Of a stretch of 64,000 nt of DNA, positions 34,914 through 47,490 are shown in pieces. This DNA comes from Balaenoptera acutorostrata (Eukaryota > Chordata > Mammalia > Artiodactyla > Balaenopteridae), in NCBI RefSeq assembly GCF_949987535.1, contig NC_080071.1, positions 24,823,032 to 24,887,031 of the forward strand, in the 5' to 3' direction. The notes under the pieces were generated by a model. That model ran no database searches. It was not told the DNA's origin and saw only the letters and a list, made by a program, of their open reading frames with translations. The position numbers were made by a program, and so were the translations under genes. The first letter of the stretch is position 1, and the number at the start of each line of letters is the position of its first letter.

Positions 34914-36729
34914 GACTTATTATTTCTTGATCACAGCTACAGCTCTAATCATTATGTTCTCACACAACCACATCCAAAGGTGGAAAGCAGAGTGACATGC
35001 ATGAGAACTTTATAAGAGTGTCTCTCTTCATTTATCAAGGAAGAAAACTCATTTCAGAAGGCTTAGAGCACATGTCCTCTAATAGCTCAATGACCAGAAC
35101 CGATCATATGACAATTCCTATTTACAGGAGAGGTTGGGAAAGAAAGTAGCTAGACTTTTCAGTCTCTGTAGTGAAGCATGGACAGGTAGAAAGGAGTTGA
35201 TAATAGCTGTTAGGTAATCAATAAACAAGTCATCTGCAGAAGCTTTTATTATGATTGCCCCTTGTGTGGGGTAGATGATCTAAACCTCTGAGTGGAGAAA
35301 AGAATGGCAGAGCATCAACTAATTGATTTTATTAATAAATTTTCATTAGTCCATTCTTAATATATCAGTGGTCTGTAGCATATTTCTGGCAGAAGGTGAC
35401 AGGTGATTTAGATTCATCTATTTTAAATTGCAATGTTTAATGCATTATAGGTTTAAATGAGGTTTATTTAAAATAAATTGGATCTTCCTGGCTTTCAGCT
35501 AAAGATCTTTACTCCTTTCCCTTAATCTGTCAATGTACCTCTCTAGATTACCCATTTGACACACTTATACATTGGGAGTATGAGCTGTTCTGTAGCTTAT
35601 TTATTCACAAGACACAAAACAAAACAAAAATTGAAATCAAGGCATGAAGAGGGTGCATAGTTCTTAAAATAAACAGAACAGATGGTGAGAACAAATTACT
35701 TGCTGTTTCAGGTGATTTCATCTCTTTAGGTATTTGTTGAGGGAAAATATATAATGCCTGAAATGTTTCAAATAAATTATTTAATTTTGTGGTCAATAAT
35801 TTTCTCATCACAAAAAGGAAACTCCAAAGAGAATAGCTTTATACCTGACTAATATCTTTTAGGGGGAAGTATAAAAAGAAAAGAAAACACTCTAAAGAAA
35901 AGTGGTAAAAACTTCAAATCATAACAAAGCATCATTTTTCATATAAATAGTTCCACAAAATAGTTTCACATAATAGTTAATGATTTAACATCATTCTTTG
36001 AAATAATTTTGTTTGAAGAATTTAAAAACCTTTTAGTGGCTAAAGAGCTACTCATATAGAAACTGTCAATGGAAGCAGAGCCTCTCAAAGCGGTAGAATC
36101 AACATAGATATATTCTGATTTTCTCAACTTTGCAGGTCAATGAATCCTCTTTACCAACTGATGAGATTCTAAGAAATTTACTTATAAGAGAGTGATAAAG
36201 AGAAGGATGCTAACTTATGTGTTTTCACTGACAATTTTAACTTTCCACTGTATAAAATGCTTATTACACCAATAAGGGTTTACTGACAAGGCAGATATGA
36301 TGGTTGATCAGATGACAATAAAAGCAAAGATATTTTCATGGTTCTCTCATGATTTCCATGGAAACGAGTATTATGCCTATGAAAAAAACCTGATATATTA
36401 TCCCTATATTTTAAGATAAATCACTTTTCTGGTTAAATAAATACTTGTGTATTTATTTATACACAATAATAAAACCTGATGCAGATACTGCAGAACAACA
36501 CTAACAATCTGTTTTGCTTGGCGACCATATTCTAGAATCAGAGTATAAGTTAGGGAAGGCGAGTTTATGAGTGATAACAAACAACCCTAAAGTTTAACCA
36601 ACCTTCAATTCTGAGTGTGCTGACATCTGCTGGCCCAGGGTCATCAGCTCTGTAACAGCCATCTCTTAATATGTGCCCCCAAAGTAAGATTGGTTATTAG
36701 GTTTTACTATTATTAACAATCACATTGAT
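34914..36729. other. repeat-poor unannotated DNA
   Basis: No gene or named repeat recognised over 1.8 kb. Confidence 0.4.
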
Positions 36730-36950
36730 AAAAATAATGTCTTACCTTTGTAAAGCTTTCTACGGTTCAAATGGCAATATCCTACACACTGTTCTATTTG
36801 TTCTTTACAACACCTAGGTGAGATGTTAACCAACTTAGATCTGAGTGTCAGAAGTGTTAAATCACTTGCTCTAATTTATTCAGTTCGCAAGTAGCAAGAC
36901 AGAAGAAACCAGATTTTCCAAAAGCACTAGTCTAGTGCCTTCACCACTAA
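36730..36950 (-). mobile_element. MIR-like remnant
   Basis: Follows the MIR reverse complement loosely: 'CTACACACTGTTCTATTTGTTCTTTACAACACC', 'AGTGTTAAATCACTTGCTC', 'AGTTCGCAAGTAGCAAGACAGAAGAAACCAGATTTTCC'. Strongly diverged. Confidence 0.45.
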
Positions 36951-36954
36951 GATG

Positions 36955-37180
36955 ACAATAAAGGTTAAAGTGTATTGAGCACATACTCTATGCTAGGAAC
37001 TGTGCTAGGTTCTTTGCATGCATTATTGAACTTAATCCCCAGAGGAACCCTGTAAAGGAGGTTATATTAATACCCCCATTGTAGAGATGATGAAACTCAG
37101 AACAGCTGAGCACCATGCCCAGTAAGTAAGAAGCTGTTTATGGGACTCTGATTCAAAGGCCATACTGACTCAGTACCCTA
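36955..37180 (-). mobile_element. MIR, near full length
   Basis: 'GTGTATTGAGCACATACTCTATGCTAGGAACTGTGCTAGGTTCTTTGCATGCATTATTGAACTTAATCC', then 'CCCCCATTGTAGAGATGATGAAACTCAGAACAG' and a 3' part ending in 'GATTCAAAGGCCATACTGACTC' (complement of the tRNA-related head). Confidence 0.85.
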
Positions 37181-37399
37181 TATTGATTATATTACTTGAC
37201 ACTCCATTTCAGGTTTCTTGCCAGAGACATTTCTTGACCCATTCCCAAGGAAAAGCAGGAGAGGAAAGAAGTAAAGCAAAACTTAAAGAGTAGCCTGAAG
37301 GAGAGAATGAAGAGAACAAACTTGGGGTAAAAACAGCATGCTTGTATTAAGGACTACTAGCTAACAGAGGAAAATGAAGCCAGGAGCAATGCCGTTATC

Positions 37400-38215
37400 A
37401 CTTCTGTTTTGAGAAATAAATACTTTGCTTGGCACTTGCCCACTCATCTTTGTTGGGTCTTCTCAGACTTTAAGTACTGCCTTACTCCATCAAACACTCA
37501 TCAGAATCACCTTCTTCCTTCTAATTTACCACCCAAACATGTTGAACTTGTCAGATCACTTTCTGTATGTCCTTCATTTATCTACTGCAATTGACATCTG
37601 AATAGATTGTAAGAAGCTAGAGGGCAGGTTCTGGGCTGTTGTGAATAGAACCTAAAACTCTACCATAATTCTCACAGACAAACAAACATTCCACGTACAC
37701 ATGCAAATACAGAAATACACCTTTTAAGTCTGGGGGATGATTCTGATCATTCAATATCTCCCCATTTTCTGCAGAAAACAGTCACACATATTGTCCCATT
37801 CATTGATGTGACTCAGCATAACTCTCCACCACTGTTTGTTCTATTTCCTGAACTCTGAACCTCTCATTCATAGAATATTAGAAATCCTGACCTTGTAAAC
37901 ATTCAATAATTTAATGCTTTCATGACATTGTCCACAGTTCTTTCTTGGCTTTGAAAACCCTTCCAGCCTTCTTCAAATGTTTGATTTCCACTTATCCTCC
38001 AAACTCAACCCTCTAAACTTTTACTCATCTTCCTCAGCCATAATCATTCAATTCCGTTCTCCCGAATATCCATCATACTTTGGTTATATATTGATTACAG
38101 AAATTAACATACTGACTTCCACTGAAGTTAATGCTGTACAAATCTTTGTACATAGTTTTTTAATTCAACAAATACTACATGGCATTTCTTGAGGGCAGAG
38201 ACTTTAATCTTACCT
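37400..38215 (+). mobile_element. two L2 LINE remnants
   Basis: Two stretches resemble the sense L2 3' region: 37440-37640 with 'CACTTTCTGTATGTCCTTC' and 'GATTGTAAGAAGCTAGAGGGCAGG', and 37900-38215 with 'CTCAGCCATAATCATTC' and 'TCTTGAGGGCAGAGACTTTAATCTTACC'. The open frames inside are chance. Confidence 0.5.
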
Positions 38216-38310
38216 GTTGAATCTTTTCAGCTCCTAGATCCATAAAAAATATGAACTCTTTGTTTACTTTTGTAATACTACCACTTGACACATTGAATTA
38301 TTAATTAGAA

Positions 38311-38553
38311 TAACAATATCTGTTATCATGTAGTGAACAACTACCATATGCAAGACATTTTAGCCATCTTATTTCAATATATCCTTAAAAAAATGTTTGG
38401 AGTGATAATTACTAAAAATTTTTTATATGTAAAGAAAATGAGTCTAGGAGAGATTAATTTGCCTAAATTCACACCGGAATTAAGTGTCAAATCTGGGATT
38501 TCAATCCAGTTCTGTCTTAGGGAAGGTCTGTTTATAACCACTATGTGCATGGT
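38311..38553 (-). mobile_element. MIR remnant
   Basis: 'AACAACTACCATATGCAAGACATTTTAGCC', 'GTAAAGAAAATGAGTCTAGGAGAG', 'AATTTGCCTAAATTCACACCGG' and 'GGGATTTCAATCCAG' follow the MIR reverse complement. Confidence 0.65.
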
Positions 38554-38711
38554 CTCACAAAAAGCAGGTACTCAGCAAGTGGTGAATTTCACCAAATGTT
38601 GAGCTTTTAATAAATGGTAATTTGCTATTAAAACACTGAATAAATTATGAGGAATAAAGCGCTATTTTGGTGCTAATGAGGATAGGCGAAATATCCAATT
38701 CCACCTAAATA

Positions 38712-39992
38712 TCGGGTGGGCCAAAAAGTGCCTTCGGTTTTTTAAGTAAAAATAAAAGACACATATTTTTCATTTTCACCAAGAACTTTATTGAACAACC
38801 TATTCACCCTTTTGTTCTACCTTCTGGCATTTCTCAGGCAACTTCATAATTCCATCTTCCCAAAACTTTTTATCTTTTGGAGCAAAGAACTGTTCCAGGT
38901 GCCTTTTACAGTCTTCCAGGGAATTGAAATCTTTTCCATTAAGAGAATTTTGTTAAAGACCAAAATAAATGGAAATCCGAAGGTGCAATGTCTGGTGAAT
39001 ACAATGAATGAATCAGAACTTCCCAGCCAAGCTGTAACAGTATTTGCCTGGTCATCAAAGAAGCATGCGGTCTTGTGTTAGCCTGATGGAAGATTATGCA
39101 TTTTCTGTTGACTAATTCTGGACACTTTTCGTCGAGTGCTGCTTTCAGTTGGTCTAACTGGGAGCAGTACTTGTTGGAATTAATCATTTGGTTTTCCGGA
39201 AGGAGCTCATAATAGAGGACTCCCTTCCAATCCCACCATATACACAACATCACCTTCTTTGGATGAAGACTGGCCTTTGGTGTGATTGGTGGTGGTTCAG
39301 TTCACTTGGCCCACTGTACAATGTTCCATTGTACAGTATCCACTTTTCATCATCCATCACAATTTGTTTTAAAAAACGGAACGTTTTCATAACATTTCAG
39401 TAGAGAATTGCATGCAGAAATATGGTCAAGAAGGTTTTTTTCACTTACCTTATGTGGAACCCAAACATCAAAGCGATTCACATAACCAAGCTGGTGCAAA
39501 TGATTTTCAATGCTTGATTTGGACATTTTGAGTGTGTCACCCATCTCCCGTGTAGTATAACGTTGATTGTTCTCAATTATTGTTTCGATTTGATCGCTAT
39601 CAACTTCAACCGGTCTACCCGACCGTGGAGCATCGTCCAGCGAGAAATCTCCAGCATGAAACTTCGCAAACCACTTTTGACACGTTCGATCTGTCACAGC
39701 ACCTTCTCCATACACTGCACAAATCTTTTTTTGCGTTTCGGTTGTGTTTTTACCTTTCTTGAAATAATAAAGCATAATATGCCGAAAATGTTGCTTTTTT
39801 TCTTCCATTTTCAATATTACAATGGCTACACAAAATTTCACCCATTTTGATAAGTCTTTTTTTTTAATGCATGATGATATGACATCTGTCACATACAATC
39901 TAACAAAATTGTTTCGAATGAAGTTAAAGACAACTAAGTACAACTAGAGCCATCTTACGGAAAAAACCGAATGAACCTTTTGGCCCACCCAA
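38712..39992 (-). mobile_element. full-length mariner (Tc1/mariner) transposon, BTMAR1-like
   Basis: A 1281-bp element bounded by TA on both sides (38710-38711 and 39993-39994), the target site of mariner. The left end starts TCGGGTGGGCCAAAAAG and the right end is its near-perfect complement; over 32 bp about 28 match, so both terminal inverted repeats survive. The size is typical for mariner. The transposase gene lies on the minus strand between them. The right end resembles the ends of the cetartiodactyl element BTMAR1 as I remember it. The gap-free TIR/TA layout shows an ordinary cut-and-paste insertion. Confidence 0.95.
38788..39808 (-). pseudogene. mariner transposase, inactivated
   Basis: The family enzyme binds the terminal repeats and cuts the element out with a D,D34D catalytic core. 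Reading leftward from the likely start at 39806-39808 (MEEKKQHF), an N-terminal helix-turn-helix part is intact to about residue 150 (DRTCQKWFAKF, DAPRSGRPVEVDSD, RFDVWVPHK). A one-base insertion near 39370 breaks the frame just before the first catalytic aspartate (motif DEKW, present in another frame). At least two further shifts follow: one near 39325 and one near 38945. The second catalytic motif reads HQANTRPH where the family has HQDN: the aspartate codon is GCT (39080-39082). The third aspartate, in APSDFHLF, remains and lies 34 residues further on. Stop TTA at 38788-38790 matches the normal end. The open frame upstream of the start extends into non-coding element sequence. This copy cannot encode an active enzyme. 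Confidence 0.93.
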
Positions 39993-39994
39993 TA

Positions 39995-41029
39995 TATTAA
40001 GATTTACTATATAAATAGCCAACTTTCAAAACCAAAGCACTTTTTCTAAACTGTGTACATTTGATCATTACGACTTCTTGACTTTGAGACCCTTTTAAGA
40101 CAATATTCTAAATATTTTCAGTTGGAAAGAGAATAAGACAAAAGTTGATAATAAAGAAATTGGGGAGCACTAAGTTAAAATGTTAGGAAATAGGTTATAC
40201 AATCCATACAAAGACTTCAGCTAAAGGCAGAAAAAGCACTCAAGGATTACATTTAGTAATAAGGTTAAGAAGAATGTGGGCTGAAAAAATTGAGTATCTT
40301 CTAATAACTATAAGTACATGAGTTTCTAAAATGCCATACATAATATCCATGAAATTATGTTGCATAATGTAATAACACGTTACGCTACCATTAACGCATT
40401 ATGACTATGTCATTTGGAAAGCTAATTTTTTGTGTAAAACCACTTAACTACATAAAATTGAAAATAATGATTATTGTAACTACTTTCACTTTTCATCTTT
40501 AGAAGTTCAGGATTAAATACTCCATATGCAGTTATTTTATGGTGATGTGTATTTTTATGGAGTGCTCATATAGTGTTCTAAGTAATAATTGTCTTAAAAT
40601 TCCCGAATACATAAATCAGAAGATCTTTTCACACATTATCATTATGAGAAGTCAAGGTAAGTCACTTAACACCTACTTAACAAAGCATATAGAGTTGAGC
40701 ATATAATTTGGATAAAATCTAAAAAGAAAACTACAAATTTCAAGAAAAAGCTAAATATTAAAAAATATGTGGCCATTATAGCTATTTAATAATAGTTAAG
40801 CCTAATTCTCTTGGAAGCATCTATTCCATTTAAAACACTGATATTCATAAATATTCTAAAATGTTTTTTAATGAACTAATTTATTTTAGAGGAATAATCT
40901 CTACCTCGATTGGTTTTGTTAAGATTCCTGAAAAAAGAAAGTAAGAAATAAAAGTGAGGGAAGCTGAGGCTTTATGGGCTAGGAACTAGCACTATATTTT
41001 ATATGCAGGATTTATCCAAATCCATGTAA
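39995..41029. other. unannotated AT-rich DNA
   Basis: No gene or named repeat recognised. Confidence 0.4.
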
Positions 41030-41125
41030 AATAGGATACCATTTTCTCCATTTTTAGGAATAAGAAAAATGAGGAATGAGACTTGGAGGTAAAAATCTGC
41101 TCAATGTCATAGAGCTAATGTAGCC
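41030..41125 (-). mobile_element. MIR fragment (weak)
   Basis: 'CATTTTTAGGAATAAGAAAAATGAGG' and 'TCTGCTCAATGTCATAGAGCTAATG' follow the MIR reverse complement pattern. Confidence 0.4.
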
Positions 41126-41154
41126 AAGGAAGGTTTCCAAAGTATTATGCAGCA

Positions 41155-41320
41155 AACTTCATCTGAGCATTTACTAGATATCAGACATGGCTCTAAATGC
41201 TGAAAATTACAAAGATGTTTAGGATAAGGTTTCTATCCTTAAGAATCTCACCATAGAGTGAAGGGAGACAGATAAATAAACATATACTTATAATGGGATA
41301 AGTAGTGTAAAGGTCCATTT
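41155..41320 (-). mobile_element. L2 3' end remnant
   Basis: 'GAGCATTTACTAGATATCAGACATGGCTCTAAATGCTG', then 'TTCTATCCTTAAGAATCTCACCATAGAGTG' and 'GACAGATAAATAAACATATAC' match the reverse complement of the L2 end in order. Confidence 0.65.
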
Positions 41321-44225
41321 TAAGATACTATGAGAATTTAATCTATGAAGTCTTCCTGTAATATGGATATCATGGGAGAATAGATTATGGAGAGTAAGGA
41401 AAGAAAGAACTGCATCTTTATTTAAACTTGTCTTTAAAGGTTTTTATTTACCTGCTATTTTTCCTTGTCTCTCTTCTACTTTATGGGTATCTAGGCTTGA
41501 ATACATGACAGAAACTATTCTTTGTGAGCAAAAAACCCTGACAGTATGCATGACATATGGCACATAATACAGTTGTCATTCAAAAAGCAAGAAATTTAGG
41601 ATTTTTAAAAAAAATTCCAACGGTTAGCCTTCAAAAATAAAGACGGTGTAAAGGCTGGTGGATACAGTGTTCAAATGAAGATTAGATAGAAGAAAGCCTA
41701 AACATGACTCAGTTTGATAAACAATACTCTTACCTGGGTCATCATATCGATCTCTCCAAATCTCAACCACCATGATTTCATGCATCCTCTGTGTTAAGGC
41801 TTCCTTTTGAATTGATCATTGATGATCCCTATATTCAAGATATGAAAGCATTACAGATGGTCATGTACATACTCTACCACATTTAAGTTTACAATACTTA
41901 TTAGTTATATTACTAGCTATATAAATCTTTAAAAGTGTTTATTAATGTATTCTTTTCATGGATTTATGATTGAGATTCATTATATTCTTTTATTTTCCTC
42001 TATCATATTTGTCATCTCTTTCTTGTTTCCTTATAGTTCAGATCATATATCAACCCAATATGTTTTTCTTTTTATTTCTTTTTCTTTTCTTTTTTGTTTT
42101 TGCATTGGAGTTGGCAACATTTCCCAATTATTATCAGCTGCAAATTTAATTAACATGCTGCTTACTTCTTCTTCCAGATAATTAATAAAGTTGTTAGAGA
42201 AAACTTGGATGAACACCAAACACCCCACCAGACAGCTCCCCTAAGTCGGATGCTCTGCCATCTATAATTACATTTTTCTTATGGTCCTTAAGCAAATTTT
42301 CAGTGCTCATTCCAGAGCCAATTTAAATTAATTTGGAGGGAACTACTTTAAGAAATACACCAACTGTTTCATAGTCCCTTCTTAGAACTTTGATTCTGTA
42401 AAATATTTATACTTTATTACTCATGTCAAGTCTGTATTAATGAAATTGAACATTTAAGCACAAGGAGAGAAAAGTCTGAAAGTTCTCAAAGAGCGCATGG
42501 TCTCAATAAACATTTAAAACAAAGTTCTAATGGCATTATTTATGAGTTAAATGAGAACATGAAAGAAGCATTTACTTTTCACCTTTTGTGCCACTGATTT
42601 CCCATTTCATTTAATGAAATTACTAGCTGATTTCAACTTTTACTGATCATTTTTCTGGCATATAATATGTTCTTTAGTATTACATTGAAAAATAATCAAA
42701 TTTTTGCCAAAATTGAAGAAAAATTTCAAGAAAGCTTTGCATTCATATAATTTCAAGAGTTCTCAAGTGTAAATGTTTTGCACTAACCCAGGGTTGTTCG
42801 TATCATTTTAGACATATATGAGGCAATACATCCAAATTTAAATATCCTTCTTATGTTTATACATTATATGTTAATATATATTATTGTTGTATGTGTTACC
42901 AGCTTTGAATCTTACAATCATAGAAATTTAAAGCTAGAAGATATATAAAATAATACTTAGTAAAATTCATTTGTTTTATAGGTGAAAAAAGACAGTGAAC
43001 TTAGAAACGGTAAATAGTTCAGATTGATCCATCTAGTAGTGTGACCCTAGAAACATTTTCTTTGAACCAAAACTTTAGAGATTCAGATCTCTTAGAGACA
43101 GATATTTTAAAGTCCTCATTTTCTGAATATGTTGATTATGGCAGCAATCCAGAAGACCATTGTATATGTGCTGTTTGGATTAAGTAATAGACTTACATCT
43201 TTTCCAGAAGCCAAGGAGACATCACAATCAGAAGATAGCATTGTAAATGAATGTCATTAATATAATTAGATTGTTATAACACAACAAATCTATATATGTG
43301 GAGTTATAGACTGCCTGCTCAATTACTGGAAACGAACAGATATGCCAATGATCATTTGTCATAGTTAAATTTAAGCTAAGGGTATTTATTAATAGAGGAA
43401 AAGTTCCAGGAACTCTAGAAGCAGGGCCAATAAAGAATCTTAACAGCCAATAACTCCTTCTTGTGTCGAAGCACAATAGGCAACCAAATATAACCTAGAG
43501 GTTTTAGTTAAGTTTTCTCTTGTTATAACTCACTAAGCAATTATGATTGCTTAAATATCCATAAGAGTCTAAAATATTTCCGAAGGAAAAAGATTTTATT
43601 TTCTATTATTAACTTAACACACATTTTTCCACATGACAGCCCAATGTCATAGGCCTGAATGAACCAACTACATAGGACTTTGATATTAAATAGATGGTTT
43701 TCTTTAAGTGTGAAATCCACACTTTCCAAACTCTTCTCCTGCATCCCCATTTTCCTAAAAAGGTATTAAGTTTGAGGTCATAAGATGAACTGTAGATAAT
43801 TTTCACTTACAGTTGTATCCCAGAATATACATATAATACTATTAGTTGCAATATTGGATAATGCAAATCCTATTCTTCACAAATATCTGATATCTTACTG
43901 GAGATCTATTTCCTTGAAGTGAAAAATCTTCCAAATAGAATTCAAATTATTGTTGAAGTTATTAAGATATAAATCAACCATATGATTCAAGACAGCGAAC
44001 TGAGCACATATTTTAATGACCTCCTCTCATTAAGACTCACTGAATTGACTATAAAGGAGTATAAATGTGAAAAAATACTTTAAAATTCTGAGGTAGAAGT
44101 TATAAGGAAGAGGAGAACAAGAATATCAGAGGATCAATCATTTTGTAAATTTCTTAAAAGTGAAAGCATGTGAAATCAAACCTATGGATAAAGAAGGGTC
44201 AGGAAATTTTAAAATTTTATGTAAG
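41321..44225. other. unannotated DNA
   Basis: Long AT-rich stretch without a recognised gene. The piece 42118-42335 may be a very old amniote repeat (see findings). A faint MIR-like tail occurs at about 42960-43060. Confidence 0.4.
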
Positions 44226-44229
44226 TATA

Positions 44230-44250
44230 AAATATATATATATATATATC
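44230..44250. repeat. (TA)n microsatellite
   Basis: About nine TA units. Confidence 0.9.
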
Positions 44251-44689
44251 CCAGAATAGAGTAGGACCTTTCAGTATTGACATATGGCATGGAGTGGGGT
44301 GTGGCAACGCTCTTGTCTGCTAGATCAAAATGAAGCCCTTTGACTGCTAACAAACTGTAGCTACTCACATTGGTTTTGTGGTCCTTCCTCTTAAATCAGG
44401 TGAAGGGACAGTAATAGTAACAGAAGCCCACATGAACTACTACATTAATAAAACTAGTTCTTCATCCATAAATAAAAGGCAATCACTAAAGAATCACAAG
44501 ACAGAGACAGAAAAACGAATATCAGAGGAGGAAGAGAAAATTAAAAGGAAAAGGGATGCTAAAAGAATTCCAAAGGTACCTTCTCAAATAGCATTGAGAT
44601 GACATTGCACCAAAACACAAGAATATGCTCCTATGAAAAAGGAGCAGAGAATAAGAAATAGCTCCTAAAACTGAACAGATTGCTGAAGT

Positions 44690-44716
44690 AGTAGTAGTAA
44701 TAATAATAATAATAAT
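44690..44716 (+). repeat. (TAG/TAA)n trinucleotide repeat
   Basis: AGTAGTAGTAG running into TAATAATAATAATAATAATA. Confidence 0.9.
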
Positions 44717-44849
44717 AGCAATTTATTGAATTTACTGAAAAACTCTGAACACAGAGTAAAACGTCAAAGAGATTGAACAACTGAGCAAAAACTAAAAAGA
44801 CACCACAAATAAATTTGGGAAGAACAAATTTTTCTAACGGGATTTGATG

Positions 44850-45000
44850 CATTCATTAGTCAAATGCATGTTGAGCGCTTACTAAGTGCTACATATCAAC
44901 CTCATGGATTTTGTCATGGTAATGAATAAGAAAGTGACTTTGCCCTCATGGAGTTTACATTCTATTTAAGTAGATAAACAATGCTCAAAGCATTTCAAAG
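44850..45000 (-). mobile_element. L2 3' end remnant
   Basis: 'CAAATGCATGTTGAGCGCTTACTAAGTGCTACATATC' followed by 'GACTTTGCCCTCATGGAGTTTACATTCTATTTAAG' matches the reverse complement of the L2 3' end in order. Confidence 0.75.
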
Positions 45001-45899
45001 ATAATAAAAGAGAAAAAAAAATGAGAAAAAAAGAACCAGTAAGAACCAATAAGAGAAAATAAGTAAACAATAGATAAATATTTTCCAGAGCTTCTACATA
45101 TGTAGTGAAAGTAATTTTGAATCTAAAATTCTATACTCAACCTGGTGGGAAAAGTGGTATGCTCACTTTTTTTGAGAACAACCAGCTCTCAAAAAAATAG
45201 CCAACCTGATTACTAGCATTTTATTATTTCTATGTAATAAATACTCCCTCATGACCAATTTCAAGCCACCAAAAGTGAGGTCACAGAATTGGGAAGAAAT
45301 GCTAAGAAGTCAGCAATTGTGAGCTGGTATGAGCCAGCTTCAGCATACCAGTGGGTGGGAGTACAGTGAAATACAGAACATTTTTTTTGAAATTGCAAGG
45401 GCACCAGAAGTTCACCACTCATCTACTGCTTTAAAATATTAGAATATTCTAGAAAATGAAAATGAAATGTAAGAAAGAGAAAGATATGAGATCCAAAATA
45501 TAGTTGGTCTGACCCAGGAGTACTTTAAGTCCTAGAAAGTAGTTTGTCCAAATTTCATGATGCATCCAGTAGTATAAAGAGTATATAGTTATATTTTTAA
45601 TGAGAAAATTATATAATTGGAAACTCTACCTGTTCAAGAAAGTCCCCAAATTTTGGGGTATTGATTGATTGTAAGACAATAAAAGATGTTTGACTTTGAC
45701 ATTTAGATTATGCCTCTTTAAGAGAAATATATTTAGTTCAAAAAAACTGTACTTGCTTTTCTACAGAACCAATGACTACATACTGCATTCTATACTCTAC
45801 AGAACTCATTATTTTTATAATAATAATATTTCAAATACTAATCACGCAATTTTCAGAATTAATCTAGATACAAAGTATAGAAAACTAAATTATTCTATA
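45001..45899. other. unannotated DNA
   Basis: AT-rich and purine-rich patches; no gene or named repeat. Contains an imperfect palindrome, GAGCTGGTATGAGCCAGCTT, at about 45322-45341. Confidence 0.4.
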
Positions 45900-45965
45900 T
45901 AAATATACATAAATTTTATTATACTATGTTATTATATTATATATACTATTATTATATAGTATAAA
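45900..45965. repeat. AT-rich simple sequence
   Basis: Repeats of TTATAT/ATTATA immediately before the polypurine tract. Confidence 0.8.
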
Positions 45966-45974
45966 ATTAGGTAA

Positions 45975-46046
45975 AAGAAAAGAACGAAGGAAGGGAGGGA
46001 GGGAGGAAGGAAGGGAGGGAGGGAGGGAGGAAGGAAGGAAGGAAAA
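45975..46046 (+). repeat. GGGA/GGAA polypurine tract
   Basis: About 70 bp of pure purine on the plus strand made of GGGA and GGAA units, including five successive G-runs at 46013-46030. Confidence 0.92.
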
Positions 46047-47364
46047 TAGAAACAAATGACACAGCTAACAAAAGTTGGGAGGGGTACAAGAAAGAGGCAT
46101 GGAGAAAAAGACAGAGTATCAACATCTTCTTATGTGTAGATGTGTTATATATAACACCAAAAATCTATGGATTAAGAAATAACATGTTAAGAATAGGATT
46201 AGATTTTTAGAGGTAACCCATATAACTAAAGATAAAAATATAATTCACAAACTTTGAAGGAGTTTAAAAAGAAGAAAATATTAGTGAGATCAATTATTTT
46301 TCTTTCTTAATGAGAAACCAATAGAAGCCACTTATGACTGACAGATTAGTAGAATTGAGAGCTTAGTACTTAGTGTTACGGAGGAAAGCAGTGGAAAGAG
46401 TTGACAGGAAAACTCACTTTTAATGTTATGCCTTTCTATACTTTCAAATACTTCTTTTTAAAGTATAGTTACATATGTAGAGGACATATTTTCAAGCCAA
46501 GGAAGGAAGCTACATGGAGAAGATGGCAGCCAGTCTTGTGGAATCCTCTGTTCATTAGCAGCAGAATCATATATTGACAATTCACTATTACTTTGCAGAA
46601 TATTGTCAATTTTAGCATATACATTTTGTTGTTTACATGATGTAGCTTGATAAAGGCCCCCTAAAATGTCCCATATCCTAAGAGATGGCTTGTATACAGT
46701 GTACAGAAAGTACATAGTAAATATGGATCAAATATTTGATTTCTCCATTACTTATTGCTGCATAAATATTTCTAAAACACAAGCTTCCTACTTTATGTTA
46801 TCTTAGAGGTTTAATACACACATACACACAAACACACATGCACACACATATTGAATTTCCTTAAAACGATAGCCCTATCTATCACCTGCACCATGGAATT
46901 ACACCCAAGAAGAAAATGGAAAAAACTAAGCCGTGTTGTATTTTGATATGTGCTGCTTTGTTATTTAGCCATTTGGAATTTATGCTACATGACTTAAAAG
47001 AAAGAACAAATCATAAGTATTTGGGATCATAACAGACAAAGGAGTTAAAACAAATGTAAGTTGAATATCTAACCTCAAGAGAATGGTTAAAAATGAACAT
47101 TGTGAAACAGATGCACATTATATAAGATTGACATATTTTTAGACTTAAACATTGCATGTCATGCTGTTTTGGAGGAACTTTTTAACCTTATTAAAAATGC
47201 TAGAAACATGTATGTAATTTGTAATATCAGGTGTCAAAAAACGAAGGCAAGGAGGATGGCCTTGGACTGACTGTATACACTAAGATATTTAGTCATTTCA
47301 CAGTTGTTTTTTGTTATGCTTAACCCTCAATATAATGTTTAACTTTCAAACAACTTCTCTACAA
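46047..47364. other. unannotated DNA
   Basis: No gene recognised. Short (CA)n near 46817-46849; the phrase 'GGCCCCCTAAAATGTCCCATATCCTAAG' (about 46656-46683) resembles the start of an MLT1-type LTR but nothing follows to confirm it. Confidence 0.4.
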
Positions 47365-47490
47365 AATTTTAAGTTCCCAGACAGCAAGTAGTAATATCTT
47401 ATTCATTTCCTTAACAACCTCAACATCTAGCAGACATGTACATAAAAGACAGTTAATAAATATTTATTAAATAATTCATTGAGTTCCATA
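47365..47490 (+). mobile_element. L2 3' end remnant
   Basis: 'AAGTTCCCAGACAGCAAGTAGTAATATCTTATTCATTTCC...CATAAAAGACAGTTAATAAATATTTATTAAATAATTCATTG' fits the sense L2 3' end. Confidence 0.6.

Noticed and set aside
39563..39850. 95- and 60-codon plus-strand frames
   Set aside because: They are antisense shadows of the mariner transposase.
46656..46683. Start of an MLT1-type LTR
   Set aside because: Only one short phrase matches; the sequence after it does not follow the LTR.
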